Shown here: positions 45,645 through 58,365 of the stretch, one piece after another | Position numbering within the stretch: the first letter of the stretch is position 1 | How the letters are laid out: each line of letters starts with the position of its first letter | Source: Sipunculus nudus | Taxonomy: Eukaryota; Annelida; Sipuncula; Golfingiida; Sipunculidae | DNA: 64,000 nt | Reading direction: 5' to 3' | Assembly (NCBI GenBank): GCA_026874595.1 | Contig: CM049319.1 | Coordinates: 19,641,601-19,705,600 of the forward strand | Notes under the pieces: generated by a model | The model's database searches: none | Seen by the model: the letters and a program-made list of their open reading frames with translations, nothing else | Told to the model about the DNA's origin: nothing | Translations under genes and position numbers: made by a program

Positions 45645-48481
45645 GGGTCATTCCGCAGTAAAATGAGCAATTACCTATATATCTGGTCTCTCCTTATTCA
45701 TTCATCAGCAAGTAGTTAAAGGTTTTACACCAATACATATAGTTAAATTCCTTGGCATGGGTTCTCCAGCCATCCAAACTGAGATAATAAAGGATGGATT
45801 ATAACTTGTGCAGGCCCATCCCAATATATGCACTTTCAAACAAATAGCAAGGAGCTAATATATTAGGTCATTTGGTAGAGTAGATAAAGAACTCATTCAT
45901 TATCTTAATTAGCTAAATTAAAATACACAATAAGGTGTTCAGATTCCATTGTTGCTTGAAGCAATTGTTGCCACTAACTTTTTTTTGCGAGCATTTCAGA
46001 TCTGTCCCCCAGTTTTGAGTCAACTCCGTCACAAAAAGAATTATATCCAAGCAAATTGACAGTTACATATTTATATCTATACAAAGCCAAATATAAAATG
46101 TTGCATGGACATACTTTATCCATGAAACACTGTTTTATACATAACATGTATCTAGTATCAGAAATGGAACCCTTTATGTCTTCATCCTGGAGGGTGGAAA
46201 ATTAACATGTCAACTCCGTCACAGCTTTTTCACCCTCATAAATAGATAAATGGGTAAAATGTTATTATGTTCAAGAAAAACATGTGTTTTTTGTTCAAAA
46301 TCTGTAATAACTAGCTTATAACGTGACTTTCAAAAAATTTATAAATTAAAAATCAAGCATTTGTCAACTCCATCACAGTCAACTCCGTCACGTGATGGAG
46401 TTGACATGTCTGTATTTTGAGCACTGATTACTTAACAAAGCTTTCACCATTATTATATATACTAATATATTGTATATTCCATTAGATTGCAACTTTATTT
46501 TATGTGTAAGCTTAATTATTATTCAATTTATTTAGTTCCAGGCAATATTAATGATTTATGAATTGGCTAACTAATGAAATACAGTTACCCAGCAGAAAGA
46601 TCATTAGATTTTGGTATTCTCACCTGATACATCCACTGCTTTTTATATAACTGAATACTTTCATTTTTAACAGCATGGGCAATTGGCAATCTAAATTATT
46701 TAAAAATAAAATGAAGCTAGATATGATACAGGGCATTCACTCTTGAAGCCTGTGTTCCATATTATCAATAAAGATATTCTTATGACCCCAGATTAATAGT
46801 GGTTTCATTCTGCTAAAGAGTGTCAGGCCTGTACCTTGAACTACAATATCCAAAGTCATTTGGAATACATTTGCTAGATTTTGACAGCATTTAATACATC
46901 CTGTCCCAGCAGGAAAACCTAAGCATGTTGCAGCAGACTTGGCCAATTATTGTGCTATAATATATTTTTCTCTGTGGACATTAATATGATTTAATTATTC
47001 ATATGTCCATTGTATGACACTTGATTGTAGACATGCTGCATAAAATTAAAAAAATAAAAACAAATGGTGTCAATTCCTCTTTTCCTGCTAACATGCTGCT
47101 TCTGGTTCCCACAAAAGACAGTGGCAACATAATAACAGAATCTTTCTTGCAAATGCAGACACTGATGAAGATGACTCCATGACACCTGGTATTGTTCTTC
47201 AGTTTCTGTGAAACCTATTTCATTGTTTAATGTAACTGTTAATTTGGTTCACTAAATAGTTTTCCACTTTTGAACTGGTAATTGAGCACAAACAGAAACT
47301 TTTGCACTACCTGTAACTCTGTTGTTGAAACATCCAGAGTCAATAGTGCCAATCTTGTTTGATATATTATCTAGTTAGGATGATGAATAATAGCAACTTC
47401 TTGCATCACTTTGGCATATTTGGCAGCTGATGGACAGTTCCAGTCCTCTAGTGGTCAGCAAAAAGAAGGCAAAACTGAATCTACAACCCTTACAAAGAGC
47501 AGCCCCATCTCATCTTAAGGTCTTTTACCCTGTCTCGCCTCCCAGAGATTTCAATGGCCTTTAAAATATTTCAAGACATCTACAGACCCCAAAACTGACA
47601 AGGAAAAGGAAATTTAAATCAACTGTAGGATGTCTAATCATTTTGAAATACCTGTGCTGTATACTTTAAATATTTTAAACATACAGTCAAGTTGTTTTCA
47701 TATGTTTGCAGAGAAATATTTAGTTATGTGACAACAGATTTTCTTCTGTCAGCCAGAACTTAAATATGAGCCAATTTATGTGACACAATCAAGTGCTGGT
47801 CAATAAAAAAAATTAAATACCATATAAGGAAATATTTGATCACAGAAGACTTGTGCATGAAAATAATTAAGAGATTTATAAAGTCATATGTTAGAGTATA
47901 CCGGTCAAAAGCCTGTTCTGTCAACTCCGTCACAAATACTCATGGTCTTTGCCAGCTAAATATTATCAAGGGAATCATTTAACTACACAGATTTTTCTGT
48001 TATAAATGTAAATAAAGGAAATCTTGATTTATCTAATGATGATTTAATCTATTTTTATTAGAATAATTGTCTTTACCTGAGAAAAAGAATTAAAGAAAAA
48101 AATAGTTTTTGATAAAATTTGCAATTTTCTTAACATTTTTTGTATATACATTGGTCTAATTCATAATGCAAAGTTTTATTTAATTTTCCAAGGGAGGAAT
48201 GATATTATGCCATTGTCTTGTATTATTTAACTGGTGTCATCTCCTCAAATTTTGTATTTCAGATCAATTAACATGACTGTGACGGAGTTGAAAAAGTGTT
48301 TTACTGAGCTTTGGATGCTTGTTATTTTCAAAAAAGACTTTGCTGTTTAAGCTTGGCCTATATGTGTTAGTGAAACTAGACATCTCTGCCTACATGTGCT
48401 ACAAATTTAAGCCAGATATGACAAAAAAATTTTTTGACCAAGCAGTATCACCAATTTGCCCAATTTACTGTGGAATGACCC
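45645..48481. mobile_element. 2.8-kb TIR element with GGGTCATTCC ends and GTCAACTCCGTCAC repeats
   Basis: The left end GGGTCATTCCGCAGTAAAA (45645-45663) is inverted at the right end TTTACTGTGGAATGACCC (48464-48481). ATAA flanks both sides, a possible 4-bp duplication in AT-rich sequence. Inside, the motif GTCAACTCC(G/A)TCAC occurs at about 46019, 46207, 46366, 46378 and 47920. Its reverse complement occurs at about 46392 and 48277. No transposase-like ORF, so non-autonomous. Superfamily unassigned. Confidence 0.75.
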
Positions 48482-48943
48482 ATAATAATTCATATAACAA
48501 TGGATATATACTCTTTGAATGTTATTGTATGGCAAGATCTCAAGGATGGAACCTTGGTGAAATTCTGGAAAAGTTGATATTCCAAACTTGTGAGTATGAA
48601 GCCAACCACATTGGTGAGACTAGAGGCATAAAGATAGATATAGATATAAATATATATTTAAGGTATATATATTTATTGAGATAAACTTGGAGATATAAAT
48701 GGAATGCACACAGTACTTTTTTCTTTACCTGGCAAAATGTGATTCATTTGGAGTGACTTGATATTTTACCATTATTTTATATTACATTGACACTAACTGA
48801 CAGTTAAATAATAAGTGTACCCATGTCCTCACTCAGGGAATTAAATGATTCATGAGGTTCTAAACAAAAAAAAAATCATTGTACTTTATTCCTTGTGTAA
48901 CATTTAAAACCATTTATAAATATAAATACACACCCTACTTTTT

Positions 48944-50155
48944 ATATACTGGGCTAGCGCTGGCCATAGAAACTTGTTAGCCACTGTGGCTAATTAGGTT
49001 GGAAAATCATTAGCCACAGCTCACTTTGGTTAGCCACAGGAAACGTTTAATGAATTAATCTTCTAAGCTGATTAATACATTACACATTAGGCCTATAGAT
49101 CATAGCAATAGGCAGTCATTCCAAAACATTTAAACAGTAGTAGGCAGTAATAGAAAAAAATGATAAAAAATTATGAATAATAGTAGTAGTAAGAGGATAA
49201 TAAATTGCTATTACTAGTAATTACTATTACTAGCCCATGGTTTTACTATGGTGTGAAAACTAGCAGCAATACTGATGAGGTCTTAATTTAGTCACCGACT
49301 GCTTTCATTGATCGGTCTGATCTGTGGCATCATTCACGTGTTCAGACGACGGCCGTCCTGTGTCAGCACGTGTTAAGAATTCTGTTATTTTTACCGACAT
49401 AACTACTTCCTCACGTTTCAGATTATATGTCCATACAATGATACATCATGCTGTCTCTGACATGTAGCGCGCGCGGGAACACGCGAAACGATCTTTAAAA
49501 GTTGTAGTTTGAGAACATCTCCGTTCAAGGATAGCATATATTTCGCCGACCATAGCGGCGGGTGTTACAAGACCATCAGGCCGTATATATTAACCACTGA
49601 CGAAAATATTTGATAGATGCCGGCGAATTACAATTTAATAAAGAAAACACATTACCCAGTACGCTTTATTTATTACAGTGTTTGAAATCAATCGCTGTAA
49701 TATTGTTATATATTGATACGTTAACCGTGTCACAACTCACAGATGATCAGCGAAATTTACCTTCTGTCCAATGAGCGTTAAGCTAAGTTCCATGCTCAAC
49801 TATCGACCAATCAGAGCAGAGTTTGTTTTTGTTTTATAAGAATAAAGGGCATCTGCTAGAGAATTCTCGGAGAGCCGGAGAATTTTTATGGTTGTTCACG
49901 CAATGTTGAACAACTCCAAATATTCTCCTTAAATTCTTTGCGGATTCTCCGACTTTTTGACAGTTGTAAACAAACACGATAACGGATTAATCGATGGTAT
50001 ATTAAAGAGAGAGTATTTAAACCAGATTTTCATGGGGATTTGTGTATTAATTTTAAATCGCCACCGTGGCGATTTCTGAAAAAAGTTTCCTCGCATTTTG
50101 GACAAATTACTCGCATTTGGCGACGTGGCGAGCGGCTAGCGCGAGCCCAGATATA
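48944..50155. mobile_element. 1.2-kb TIR element with CTGGGCTAGCGCT ends
   Basis: The left end CTGGGCTAGCGCTGGCC (48949) is matched by the reverse complement of the right end (CTGGGCTCGCGCTAGCC, ending 50150). ATATA lies immediately outside both ends, possibly a duplication but of low complexity. The subterminal regions carry GCCACTGTGGC and a perfect hairpin AAATCGCCAC/GTGGCGATTT (50055-50075). The interior holds a CpG-rich patch (49310-49500). No transposase seen. Confidence 0.65.
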
Positions 50156-50550
50156 CTTACCGTATTTATTCCAATTTGGCGATCCCTCTTATTTCTCGAC
50201 CCCAAAAAATATTTTGAAAGCATAATTTCTAAAATGACTCTAATTTCGCGACTGCTGACGATGTTTTGGTAATATGCCTCCGTCTCTTGCGGGCACCGCA
50301 GTTTGTATCTTACTGGATTCCTATTACACTGAGCATCCACATCAAACTATATACATACAAATATGCGTTTTTCATAATATATAAACATGATAAAACGTTC
50401 AAGTTCCAAATGGGTGTCCGTGACGAAGCAACCTCATGTACCATTGATGCTACGCACATGCCTCGTGTGCAATTCACGTCGGGTATTTTGCAACAATATT
50501 TACAAGATAGGAGTAAGTACGCGTTGTGGAACAACTGTGACATGGTTGGA

Positions 50551-50609
50551 ACCGTCATCTTAGTTAAGCTATAACAAGCCTGGATAGTTTTTGGATGGGT
50601 GACCGCGTG
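50551..50609 (+). ncRNA. 5S-rRNA-like relic (pseudogene or 5S-derived SINE fragment)
   Basis: The stretch CCGTCATCTTAGTTAAGCTA ... GCCTGGATAGTTTTTGGATG, GGTGACCGCGTG follows the order of the 5S rRNA internal control region (CCGTCCGATCTCGGCAGTTAAGC, GCCTGGTTAGTACTTGG, ATGGGTGACCGCCTG as remembered). The first third and the 3' end are not recognisable, so it cannot be a functional 5S gene. It is either a truncated 5S retrocopy or part of a SINE3-type element. Confidence 0.5.
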
Positions 50610-50659
50610 TACAAAACAGGGCCCGATCAAGTCCCCGGGAGCTAGGACCATTTCTGATC

Positions 50660-51950
50660 GTTTATACTTAAACGCGCCTTTACTTTCTAATTTATTACAT
50701 ATTATGCAAATAAAAGTTACCTGATTATAGGCAGTAATTTTTTATAAAGTCTTCTTCCAACTTACGTGCAGTTGCTTGTCCCTTTTCGGCCCGCCGGTAT
50801 CGCCGCCTGGTGGGTTAACTTGAAATAACTGGTAGTTACACGAGTTGCCGTCTATGTCAAGTGATCGTACCCATACGCGAAGTAGTGATCATTTTGTAAA
50901 GTGACTGAGCTCAGTTTGATAAATCATTTGCGGACTCTGTATAATTCATGTGACGGTTGGAAGCCTGTTTGTAGGAAATACTGTTAAGCTAACAAAACAA
51001 CTTATAAACACCCATATTATCACTCAATCCATATGACCGCTCCAGTGTCAGAGGGGCTCGGCGTCACTAGGGAATGTTATCCAACGGCATGCTTCTAAAA
51101 TCTCGACCACCGCAAATTCTGCATGAAGATAATTTTCAAATATCCTCCATTATCTCGACCTCTGAGAAAATCAGTTATTTTTAAGTGGTCGCCAAATTGG
51201 AATAAATACGGTATATCTAATTCTCTTGCCAAGTTCTGGCTGGTAAACCTTACCCCTGCTGAACGCCCTGGCAGTTCATAAAAACATAGGAACCTCTCAT
51301 GTCAATATACTCTATTTACATAATGTAAGTGTCTATGCACCTTTATGTACCAGTACATGGATGACATATTGACATGTGGTTTTATACATCATTGACATTC
51401 ATAGTAAAATTCATATACCTAACATATGTACTGTGTGTTAACAGTTTACCTTTAACAGTATGGCCTTGTTGTGGATCTAAACATTTTATCAAAATGTTTA
51501 ATTGATATAGATCGTAAATACTCCTGCAGTTTCGTCATTATATTTAATATTGTCACAAACACATTGATTTTTTAAAAGCATTTGAATGATCAAGGTCATT
51601 CTGTGAGATTGATTATCTGTCAAATAGAGTAACAGCTTGCTGTATTGAAATGCAACCTGGGAACTTGAGCACAACAGGTGTACACTTCACAAACACTATT
51701 TAAGCTTAAATTCCTGTCATATTTGGAACCGGAGTGGTTTTCAGCAGGGGTGTAAATTTGTGTTGTTGTGTTTCATCACTGTCACTGCAGGGGTAGCCTG
51801 GGCTTAATTGTTTATAAAGTATAAAAGCTCGATTATTGGGACCTCATACCTTATAAACAGTTAACTGTCATTCATTTTCATGTATGCCAGTAGTCACCAG
51901 ATTTTGATGGATGACTGCTATTTATGAGACATTATTCTGCTTTTTTGTAG
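50660..51950. other. unassigned intergenic or 5' intronic sequence
   Basis: Moderate CpG at 50770-51080, no recognisable exon. If the exon at 51951 belongs to the ethanolamine kinase gene, its promoter probably lies in or upstream of this interval. Confidence 0.35.
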
Positions 51951-52069
51951 ACGTGACACCAATAGGAATTGAGGCATAAATAGACAGCAGTGCTTCAGAA
52001 CCTGTGCATTGTGGTGCAAACTGTAGCAAAGAGACAACGGTTGGGTCCGTGTTCCTTGGCCATTTAAAG
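51951..52069 (+). other. candidate non-coding 5' exon upstream of ethanolamine kinase
   Basis: A pyrimidine-rich acceptor (TTCTGCTTTTTTGTAG) and a good donor (AAAG before GTAACT) enclose 119 nt. All three frames contain stops, so it would be 5' UTR. It is on the same strand as the coding exon at 60692 and 8.6 kb upstream. The first coding exon has its own acceptor in front of the ATG, so at least one upstream non-coding exon must exist. This is only a candidate. Confidence 0.3.
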
Positions 52070-52203
52070 GTAACTCAGATCAGTTTACATTGTTATAAGT
52101 TTAGAATGATTTACTAGAATAGTGAAAAATTGGGTTGACAATCACAGCTTATAAGTCTTGCAAAATGATGAGCAATTTTTTACTTTGATTAACAGTTTGC
52201 AAT

Positions 52204-52377
52204 GGCGGATCCAGGATTTAGGAAAGGAAGGGGTCTAACCCAGGAGGACTAACGACTTAACCTAAAAAAAGGTCCCCAGGTCTGGAAAAGGATCCAGGCC
52301 ACAAAAGTTGGTCTGAAACCCTTAAAACAGGTTGCATAGGCTAAAATGGAGGTTCTGGACCCCTACCCTGGATCCGC
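52204..52377. mobile_element. MITE, 174 bp, GGCGGATCCAGG ends
   Basis: Ends GGCGGATCCAGG and CCCTGGATCCGC are inverted with one mismatch. Internal phrases ATTTAGGAAAGG, GGAGGACTAA, GGTCTGGAAAAGGATCC and GGTCTGAAACCCTT are shared with 19606/21627 and 59850. No ORF. Confidence 0.75.
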
Positions 52378-53690
52378 TTTTAGTTTTTGCATTTGCTTTA
52401 TTGTTCCTTTTATGTTATGACTTGGAGTAACTATTTGTTGTATAAATTACATGTAGTTGATATGAATCGTAAAATACAAGTAGAACAAACACCTTTGCAA
52501 ATATTTAAAATGTAAAATATCATATCATAATCTATTGTCATAGCAGTTAGAAACTAATATGTAATGAAAAAACCCTGTTGTTGTAGGTAGCAAGCACTAG
52601 GTCACACTGAATTCTATAAATTCTGTCAATTCACTAATTCTGTATCCCTTGTGTCCTAACAGTCTTGATTTCTAGACATTCTCTTGATTTAATGGCTTTC
52701 TTCAAAATGATCTATTTTCCTTCTTGACCTGCCTCTTCACCTGAATCTTGATCAGCAGCCATAGCTAGTAAGGACAGGAAAATGATGAGTGCTTGACTGA
52801 TTAGCAAACTGTGATGCAAATCTAGGTTAATAATAATTTCTTTGGTCAGTTTCATGTTCGTGAAGATTTAAAATTTGTGATTTTCACAAAAATAAAACAC
52901 TGAGTAAGACACCTCACAACCATAGTTTTTCCAGAAACAGCCAGCCAGGTTAGAAAAAGCCAACTTTCCCCTGGCCCCTCCAATTTGCACTAGTCCCCAT
53001 TTGTATTTCATTTATAATTAGTTATATAAATATAATATAAAAATGTTGTGTATATGTAGTAATTAAATGCCATGAGAGTTACTTCCACCTAGTGGAGCAT
53101 TGATGTAAATTTTGACACTCTTGAAGGAATTCATTATCATCATTATTATTATTATCATTATTAATTCATTTTTATGCACAGAAATACATGTCTTTATGTG
53201 CACATAAACACTTTAAAATCATATTTGAAAAATCAGAAATCAGATTTGAAATAAATATTTATATTGTACTGATTTAATGTAATGATTGCCAGATGTGAAA
53301 TTTAATCAAACACTCGTTTAAACAACAAGGTTTTAAGGTGTTTCATGAATGTAGCTTACGGCATGCATCAGAGGTCAAAGGTGAAGTGAAAGTTCATTCT
53401 GTGGTTTCACAAGAAGTACTTGAATGGATCTATCACCATATTTATTTCTGGAATATGATATAGAGACAGGTGCTACTATTTAAAAACAAAAAATTAAGCA
53501 CCCCCATCTATTGGGACTAGTCTTGGATACCTCCATGGCATAAACTGGTGCTGAGGAAATGAGAGGAGGTATTTTGCACCATGTGATTCAGTATTTATGT
53601 ATATGTTCAATTGTAGGACAAGTAAAACACGACTACTTAATGTTTTATTTGTATCTCCAGACAAAGTAGGGATAATATGGTTTAAGCCTG
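52378..53690. other. unassigned sequence
   Basis: AT-rich. A (CATTAT)n-like stretch lies at 53133-53165. No exon recognised. Confidence 0.5.
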
Positions 53691-54960
53691 GTCACACCGC
53701 TGCCGCAGAGAATTTGTTAGGACATGATAACTCAAAAATATTTATGGAACTTTACCAAACTTGACATGTGCATAGATATGGGTGAGACGACAAAGCCTGT
53801 TTTAAATGGGATCATGACCTGTAATAGGAGAGTGATCTTGACCCTTAATCGGGCCATTTTGGGGGAAAATCACACAAATTCTTAAATATCTCAAGAAATC
53901 TATCATCGATTGATCCAAAAATCAACTTGACTGAAGATCTTGGATAGTGTTGTCATGTACAGTAAACTGGTGGCACCACCTGTTATCCTTTTCTTGTTTT
54001 CGTGCCGTTAAATTCCCCCATCATTTCCACATAGCAGTACTGTGAGTATTATAAGTCAAAAACTAATGGACAGATTTCTTTTATATTATGCATATACATA
54101 GACATGGGTAATGGGATGATGTATATTTAAATTGGGGTTATGACCCTTCTTATGAGAGTGGCTTTGACCTTGAATATTGCCATATATGGTTAAAATCACA
54201 CAAAATCATAAATATCTCAATAAGGTATGCATTGATTGGTCCAAAAATCAAATTGACCGAAGATTTTGGAGAGCTTTGTCTTCTACAGAAGACAGGTGCT
54301 ACCACCTTCTGTCCTTTTCTTGTTTTTCATGCCTTTTAATACCCCATCATTGCCCCCCCCCCCCCCATTTGACAGTACTGTGAGCATTATTAGTCTAAAA
54401 CTAATGGACAGATTGGGCTTAAATTGTTCATGTCCATTGATCTTGGATACCTCATCTTGTATTCAAGACTGGTTGTGATATCTGCAGTTGTAATTTTGTG
54501 GAGCCAATCCATATGTTTGCTTTCAGTGAAAATTGCTCTTATCTTCAGAGTGGTTCAAGGTATTCATCTGAAATTTGGCATGTCCATCCATCTTGGAAAA
54601 TTTTTCTCGTACACCAGACAGGTGGCACCACCAACCTTCCTGTTTTTGTAGAATAAATTTATGCCCTTTTCTGAGGAGTGATTTGCACTATTGGCCTGAA
54701 ATTGTGCATATCCATAGATCTTGGGCTCCTCCATTTTGTTCTCAAGACTGGTGACGCCATCTGCAATTGTTTTGCTGTGGCGTCCATCTGTTTCAAGTGC
54801 TTTGGGTGAAAATTGCACATATCTCTGGAGTAATTCAAGGTATTGGTCTTAAATTTTAGTTTAAGTTTAGAAAGTTTACTCATAAACCAGACTGGTAGCG
54901 CCACCTACCTTCCTGTTTCTGTAAAATAAATTAATTCTCTTTTCTGAAGAGTGATTATCT
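53691..54960 (+). repeat. array of about 280-330-bp units (GGTGGCGCCACC superfamily)
   Basis: GGTGGCACCACC at 53969 and 54621 and diverged versions at 54287, 54750 and 54891 mark successive units. Each is preceded by CATGTCCAT(A/C)-type phrases and followed by TTCCTGTTTTTGTA. Includes a C run at 54353-54366. Non-coding. Confidence 0.7.
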
Positions 54961-55135
54961 TTATTGGCCCCAGTATTTGGTGAAAAATATTGTTTCTCAA
55001 GTTGATAGATGGAAGAAACCATAGTCGCTTGACAAGTGTCAGTTTATGCTGCTGAAGATGGGGGGCCTATTCTTAAAGGGGGGGGGGGGGGGATTAATTG
55101 TCTGGGGACACTTTGGCATCTCTGATGCCAGAAAT
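54961..55135 (+). repeat. dispersed repeat pair, copy A
   Basis: AATATTGTTTCTCAAGTTGA, TAGATGGAAGAAACCATAGT and the G-run followed by GGATTAATTG match 58425-58565 in the same orientation. Confidence 0.75.
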
Positions 55136-55178
55136 GTCTTGTTCTGTAATGACATTAATTATATAACAGTCTGTAGTG

Positions 55179-57113
55179 TATATGTCACAGGCGAAATTAG
55201 AATCCAGGCAGATTTAAAATCCGCCTAGGCGAGATTGAAATTTTGATTTCGCCTAGGCGAGATTAAAATTTCTATCTCGCCTAGGCGGATTTAAAATCTG
55301 CCTAGGCCAGATTGAAATTTTGAATCTGCCTAGGCGAGATTAAAATCCTGTTATGATCATATGTAGGATTTCAATCTCGCCTAGGCGGATTTAAAATCTG
55401 CCTAGGCGAGACTGAAATTTTAATTTCGCCTAGGCTATATTAAAATCCTAGCTATTAATCTGCTTGATTCAATTATTTGGTTGAATCATGCTGATTATTT
55501 CATTATAATGTATATCTTCAGAAGTATAATCTTAATATTTAATGATAACATTATAAAATTAGTGACTTAAACAAGTTACTTGAGCTTAAAGTAAATTCGG
55601 ATTTATTACACTCATGATTTTACTGGGGTTGTCCTTTTATTTTTAACATATTTAATAGCAATTTAATTTTAGCAGACTGACAAAACAACACGAAATATGT
55701 TAATGTACACATCTGCAAAACTGGTAGTCTACCTAATATTTTAATTTTTTTCCACTGTGTTCTACAGCACATTTTCACACAAAATGTTGATAAAAAAATA
55801 TATATATGTCAAAGTGTAGATGGGAATCCAGTTGAGTTCGAAACTCAACTATTTGAGATATGAATCCCCATCTTAACGGTTGAGATGGGGATAGTCACTA
55901 CTGAGATTGGAATATTCCAATGTACACTTGTTCACATTGGGATATCCAGAAGTCAACCAGTTCATTTTGGGATAAACTGAAATACACTAGTTTACATGAG
56001 AATATTTTAGTTTAGATGTTACCAAGAGAAACAGTTTATTTTAAAATATCCTGAAATACACCAGTCTACTTAAGAATATGTCAACCTTATTGTTAAGATA
56101 TATTTTTTCCCTATTTCTTTTAAGTGGACACAAGAACATTGAACCTCAGAACATTGAGTAGCTGCAAAAAAATTACAGATATTATTGTATAAATAAATGA
56201 GGGAATTAAACAGACTAGAAGTGTATATTCTGAGAGTAACTACCAAGAACACATGTATAAAAAGATACTCTTTTATTATATTTAATATTTAGCAATTCCA
56301 TAACTACATGGTAATCAGTCTAAAATATGCAGTATGCACCATTTATAATAAACAATATAAATAACTAAAATATTCAAATACCTGTATCTTCCTTGCCCCT
56401 TTCAGCTAATAAAAAGCCAAAATTTAATGTTATTTGCCAAGGCAAAAATAAATGCTGAAACCTGAAAAAATCAGACTGAAAATATACCTGTGTTTTTTTT
56501 TTTTAATTTCACCCACCTGTCAGAAAAAACTTCATCACTTCTGTAAAGCATTCTTTAGCATCAATGATTATAAAAATCCATTTATTTTTTATGTTCATTA
56601 AGATATAGTGTTCTTAATAAACTGATCTTTCAAAATCCAAAGTTTCTGTAAAACTTACACTTAAAACAAAGCAAAATCAAAATTTCCATCTTGTTGGCCA
56701 GGGCAGATCTTAAATTCCTAAAATGGTCCTATTCATTAAGATGTTCAGATATACAATTATCAACAGATAAATCTCTCCACGCCAAATGTGAGAATAAACT
56801 GCAATTATTATGAAACAATCAGCATGATTAAACCAAAGAATTGAATGACGCAGATTAAAAGCTAGGATTTTAATCTGGCCTAGGCAAAGTCAGAATTTCA
56901 ATCTCGCCTAGGCAGATTTAAAATCAGCCTAGGCGAGATTGAAATCCTACATATAATCATAGCAGGATTTAATCTGGCCTAGGCGGAATCAGAATTTCAA
57001 TCTCGCCTAGGCAGATTTAAAATCCGCCTAGGCAAGATTGAAATTTTAATCTCACCTAGGCGAAATCAAAATTTCAATCTGGCCTAGGCGGATTTTAAAT
57101 CCTGTGACATATA
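55179..57113. mobile_element. foldback element with CCTAGG-repeat arms
   Basis: Arms of about 330 and 313 bp (55179-55510 and 56801-57113) are inverted copies, starting TATATGTCACAGG and ending CCTGTGACATATA. Each arm holds eight units (my count) of about 28-30 bp with a CGCCTAGGCG-like palindrome separated by GATTGAAATTT / GATTTAAAAT phrases. The inner arm parts (GGTTGAATCATGCTGATT) are unique but also inverted. TA immediately outside fits a TA target. The 1.3 kb centre has no transposase. The arms can pair with each other and, within each arm, each unit can pair with itself. Confidence 0.85.
55845..56110 (+). repeat. direct repeat inside the foldback element, copy 1
   Basis: GAGATGGGGATAGTCACT, TATTCCAATGTACACT, AACAGTTTATTTTAAAATAT and ATCCTGAAATACAC recur in order at 57925-58200. 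Confidence 0.8.
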
Positions 57114-57327
57114 TATAGGTAAAACAAAAAGTAGGGATACTGCATCTGTGCTTAAGAATGTCTGTCTGAATCATGCTTGCCTGCATAAACAGGCCACCAG
57201 TTGCACCAGCCAGTTGTTTTTCCCCCATGTCTGCAAGAAAAGCTGCTCTGGTAGTATCCAGTATTGAAGGCCTAGCTGGCATGCAATTCATCGCACTGAC
57301 AAAATGCTTTAACCGTATTGTAGGCAA
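57052..57327 (-). other. open stretch of unknown nature next to the foldback element
   Basis: A minus-strand open frame reads HFVSAMNCMPARPSILD and ADMGEKQLAGATGGLFMQAS before running into the foldback arm. It has more balanced composition than its neighbours, but no ATG upstream, no splice sites I trust, and no family I recognise. It could be a fossil coding fragment or chance. Confidence 0.15.
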
Positions 57328-57924
57328 TGTTCAAAGGTAATAAATTTTGCACTTGTTGCTACAATTAGTTGGACATTAACAAAGATCTCAGTTGTACTAA
57401 ATTCCAACCATGTCACAAAATCAGTTGAGCAGAACAATTTTATTAAGGCACTTGTGTCAGAAAAAAGGCATTGATCGTATTTCAGTCACAGGAATGGGGA
57501 TGTTTTCACAAGTAAATATTTCATTATTTTTCTGTTTGCCTGTCTGAAAGTTTTAAATTAAAACTTAATTATTCAAAAATTGATGGTATCATTGGTAAGG
57601 CTGTCAAGCTGAACTCATTTGTGTTGTTCATGATTCTGTTTAGACTGGCAAGGTGGATATGTTTTAAATTGGCAGTTCTCAGCCAATGAATTGGTTATTG
57701 TAAATAGGTCACCCTTTCCCAAAGTGACTTCACATGGAACCAAGCAAATCACATCATCAATATAATAGTCATTTTAAATTTCCTGGCTTTTGCTCATTGG
57801 GTCGTAACTAGTGTTGAGAGTCACTTCCTTGATCGTATTTGATAATCTGTAGCATATCAGCAACTGATAATTGATTATGGGAATTCACATCTCAATTGGA
57901 TAACTTCCAGTTTAGATGGGAATT

Positions 57925-58200
57925 CCAATCTCAGTGGTTGAGATGGAGATAGTCACTGTTATTCCCATCTCAACTAGTTGAGATGGGAATATTCCAATGT
58001 ACACTAGTTCAAATTGGGTTATCAAGAAGTCAAGCAGTTCACTTTGGGATATCCTGAAATACACTAGTTTACTTGAGAATAGGTGAATATTTTAGTTTAG
58101 ATGCTACCAAGTGAAACAGTTTATTTTAAAATATCCTGAAATACACTAATTTACTTGAGAATAGCTTAACCTTATTTTTAAGATATTTTTTTCTTATTGT
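57925..58200 (+). repeat. direct repeat copy 2, with a 32-bp perfect palindrome
   Basis: Second copy of the 55845-56110 block. At 57960-57991 it contains a perfect palindrome centred on ACTAGT (half-site ATTCCCATCTCAACT). Confidence 0.85.
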
Positions 58201-58224
58201 ATCTGCCAAAACAGAGTTTTGAGG

Positions 58225-58365
58225 ACATCCATTTTGCTGAAATCATAAGGAATAAGGTAGATATGCAGGACTTGAGAGAATCAATATTAAATTTTAAAAA
58301 TGAACCTCCATTCATACTCCTAAACTTTACACAGGTTCCCATTAGGCCTGTAGGCCTTGTTATAG
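58225..58365 (+). repeat. dispersed repeat, copy 1
   Basis: TTGCTGAAATCATAA, AAGGTAGATATGCAGGAC, AATATTAAATTTTAAAAAT and GCCTGTAGGCCTTGTT recur at 63645-63778 in the same orientation. Confidence 0.85.

Noticed and set aside
48319-48684. 121-codon ORF as a transposase remnant
   Set aside because: It runs across the right TIR of the 2.8-kb element and shows no DDE or zinc-finger pattern.
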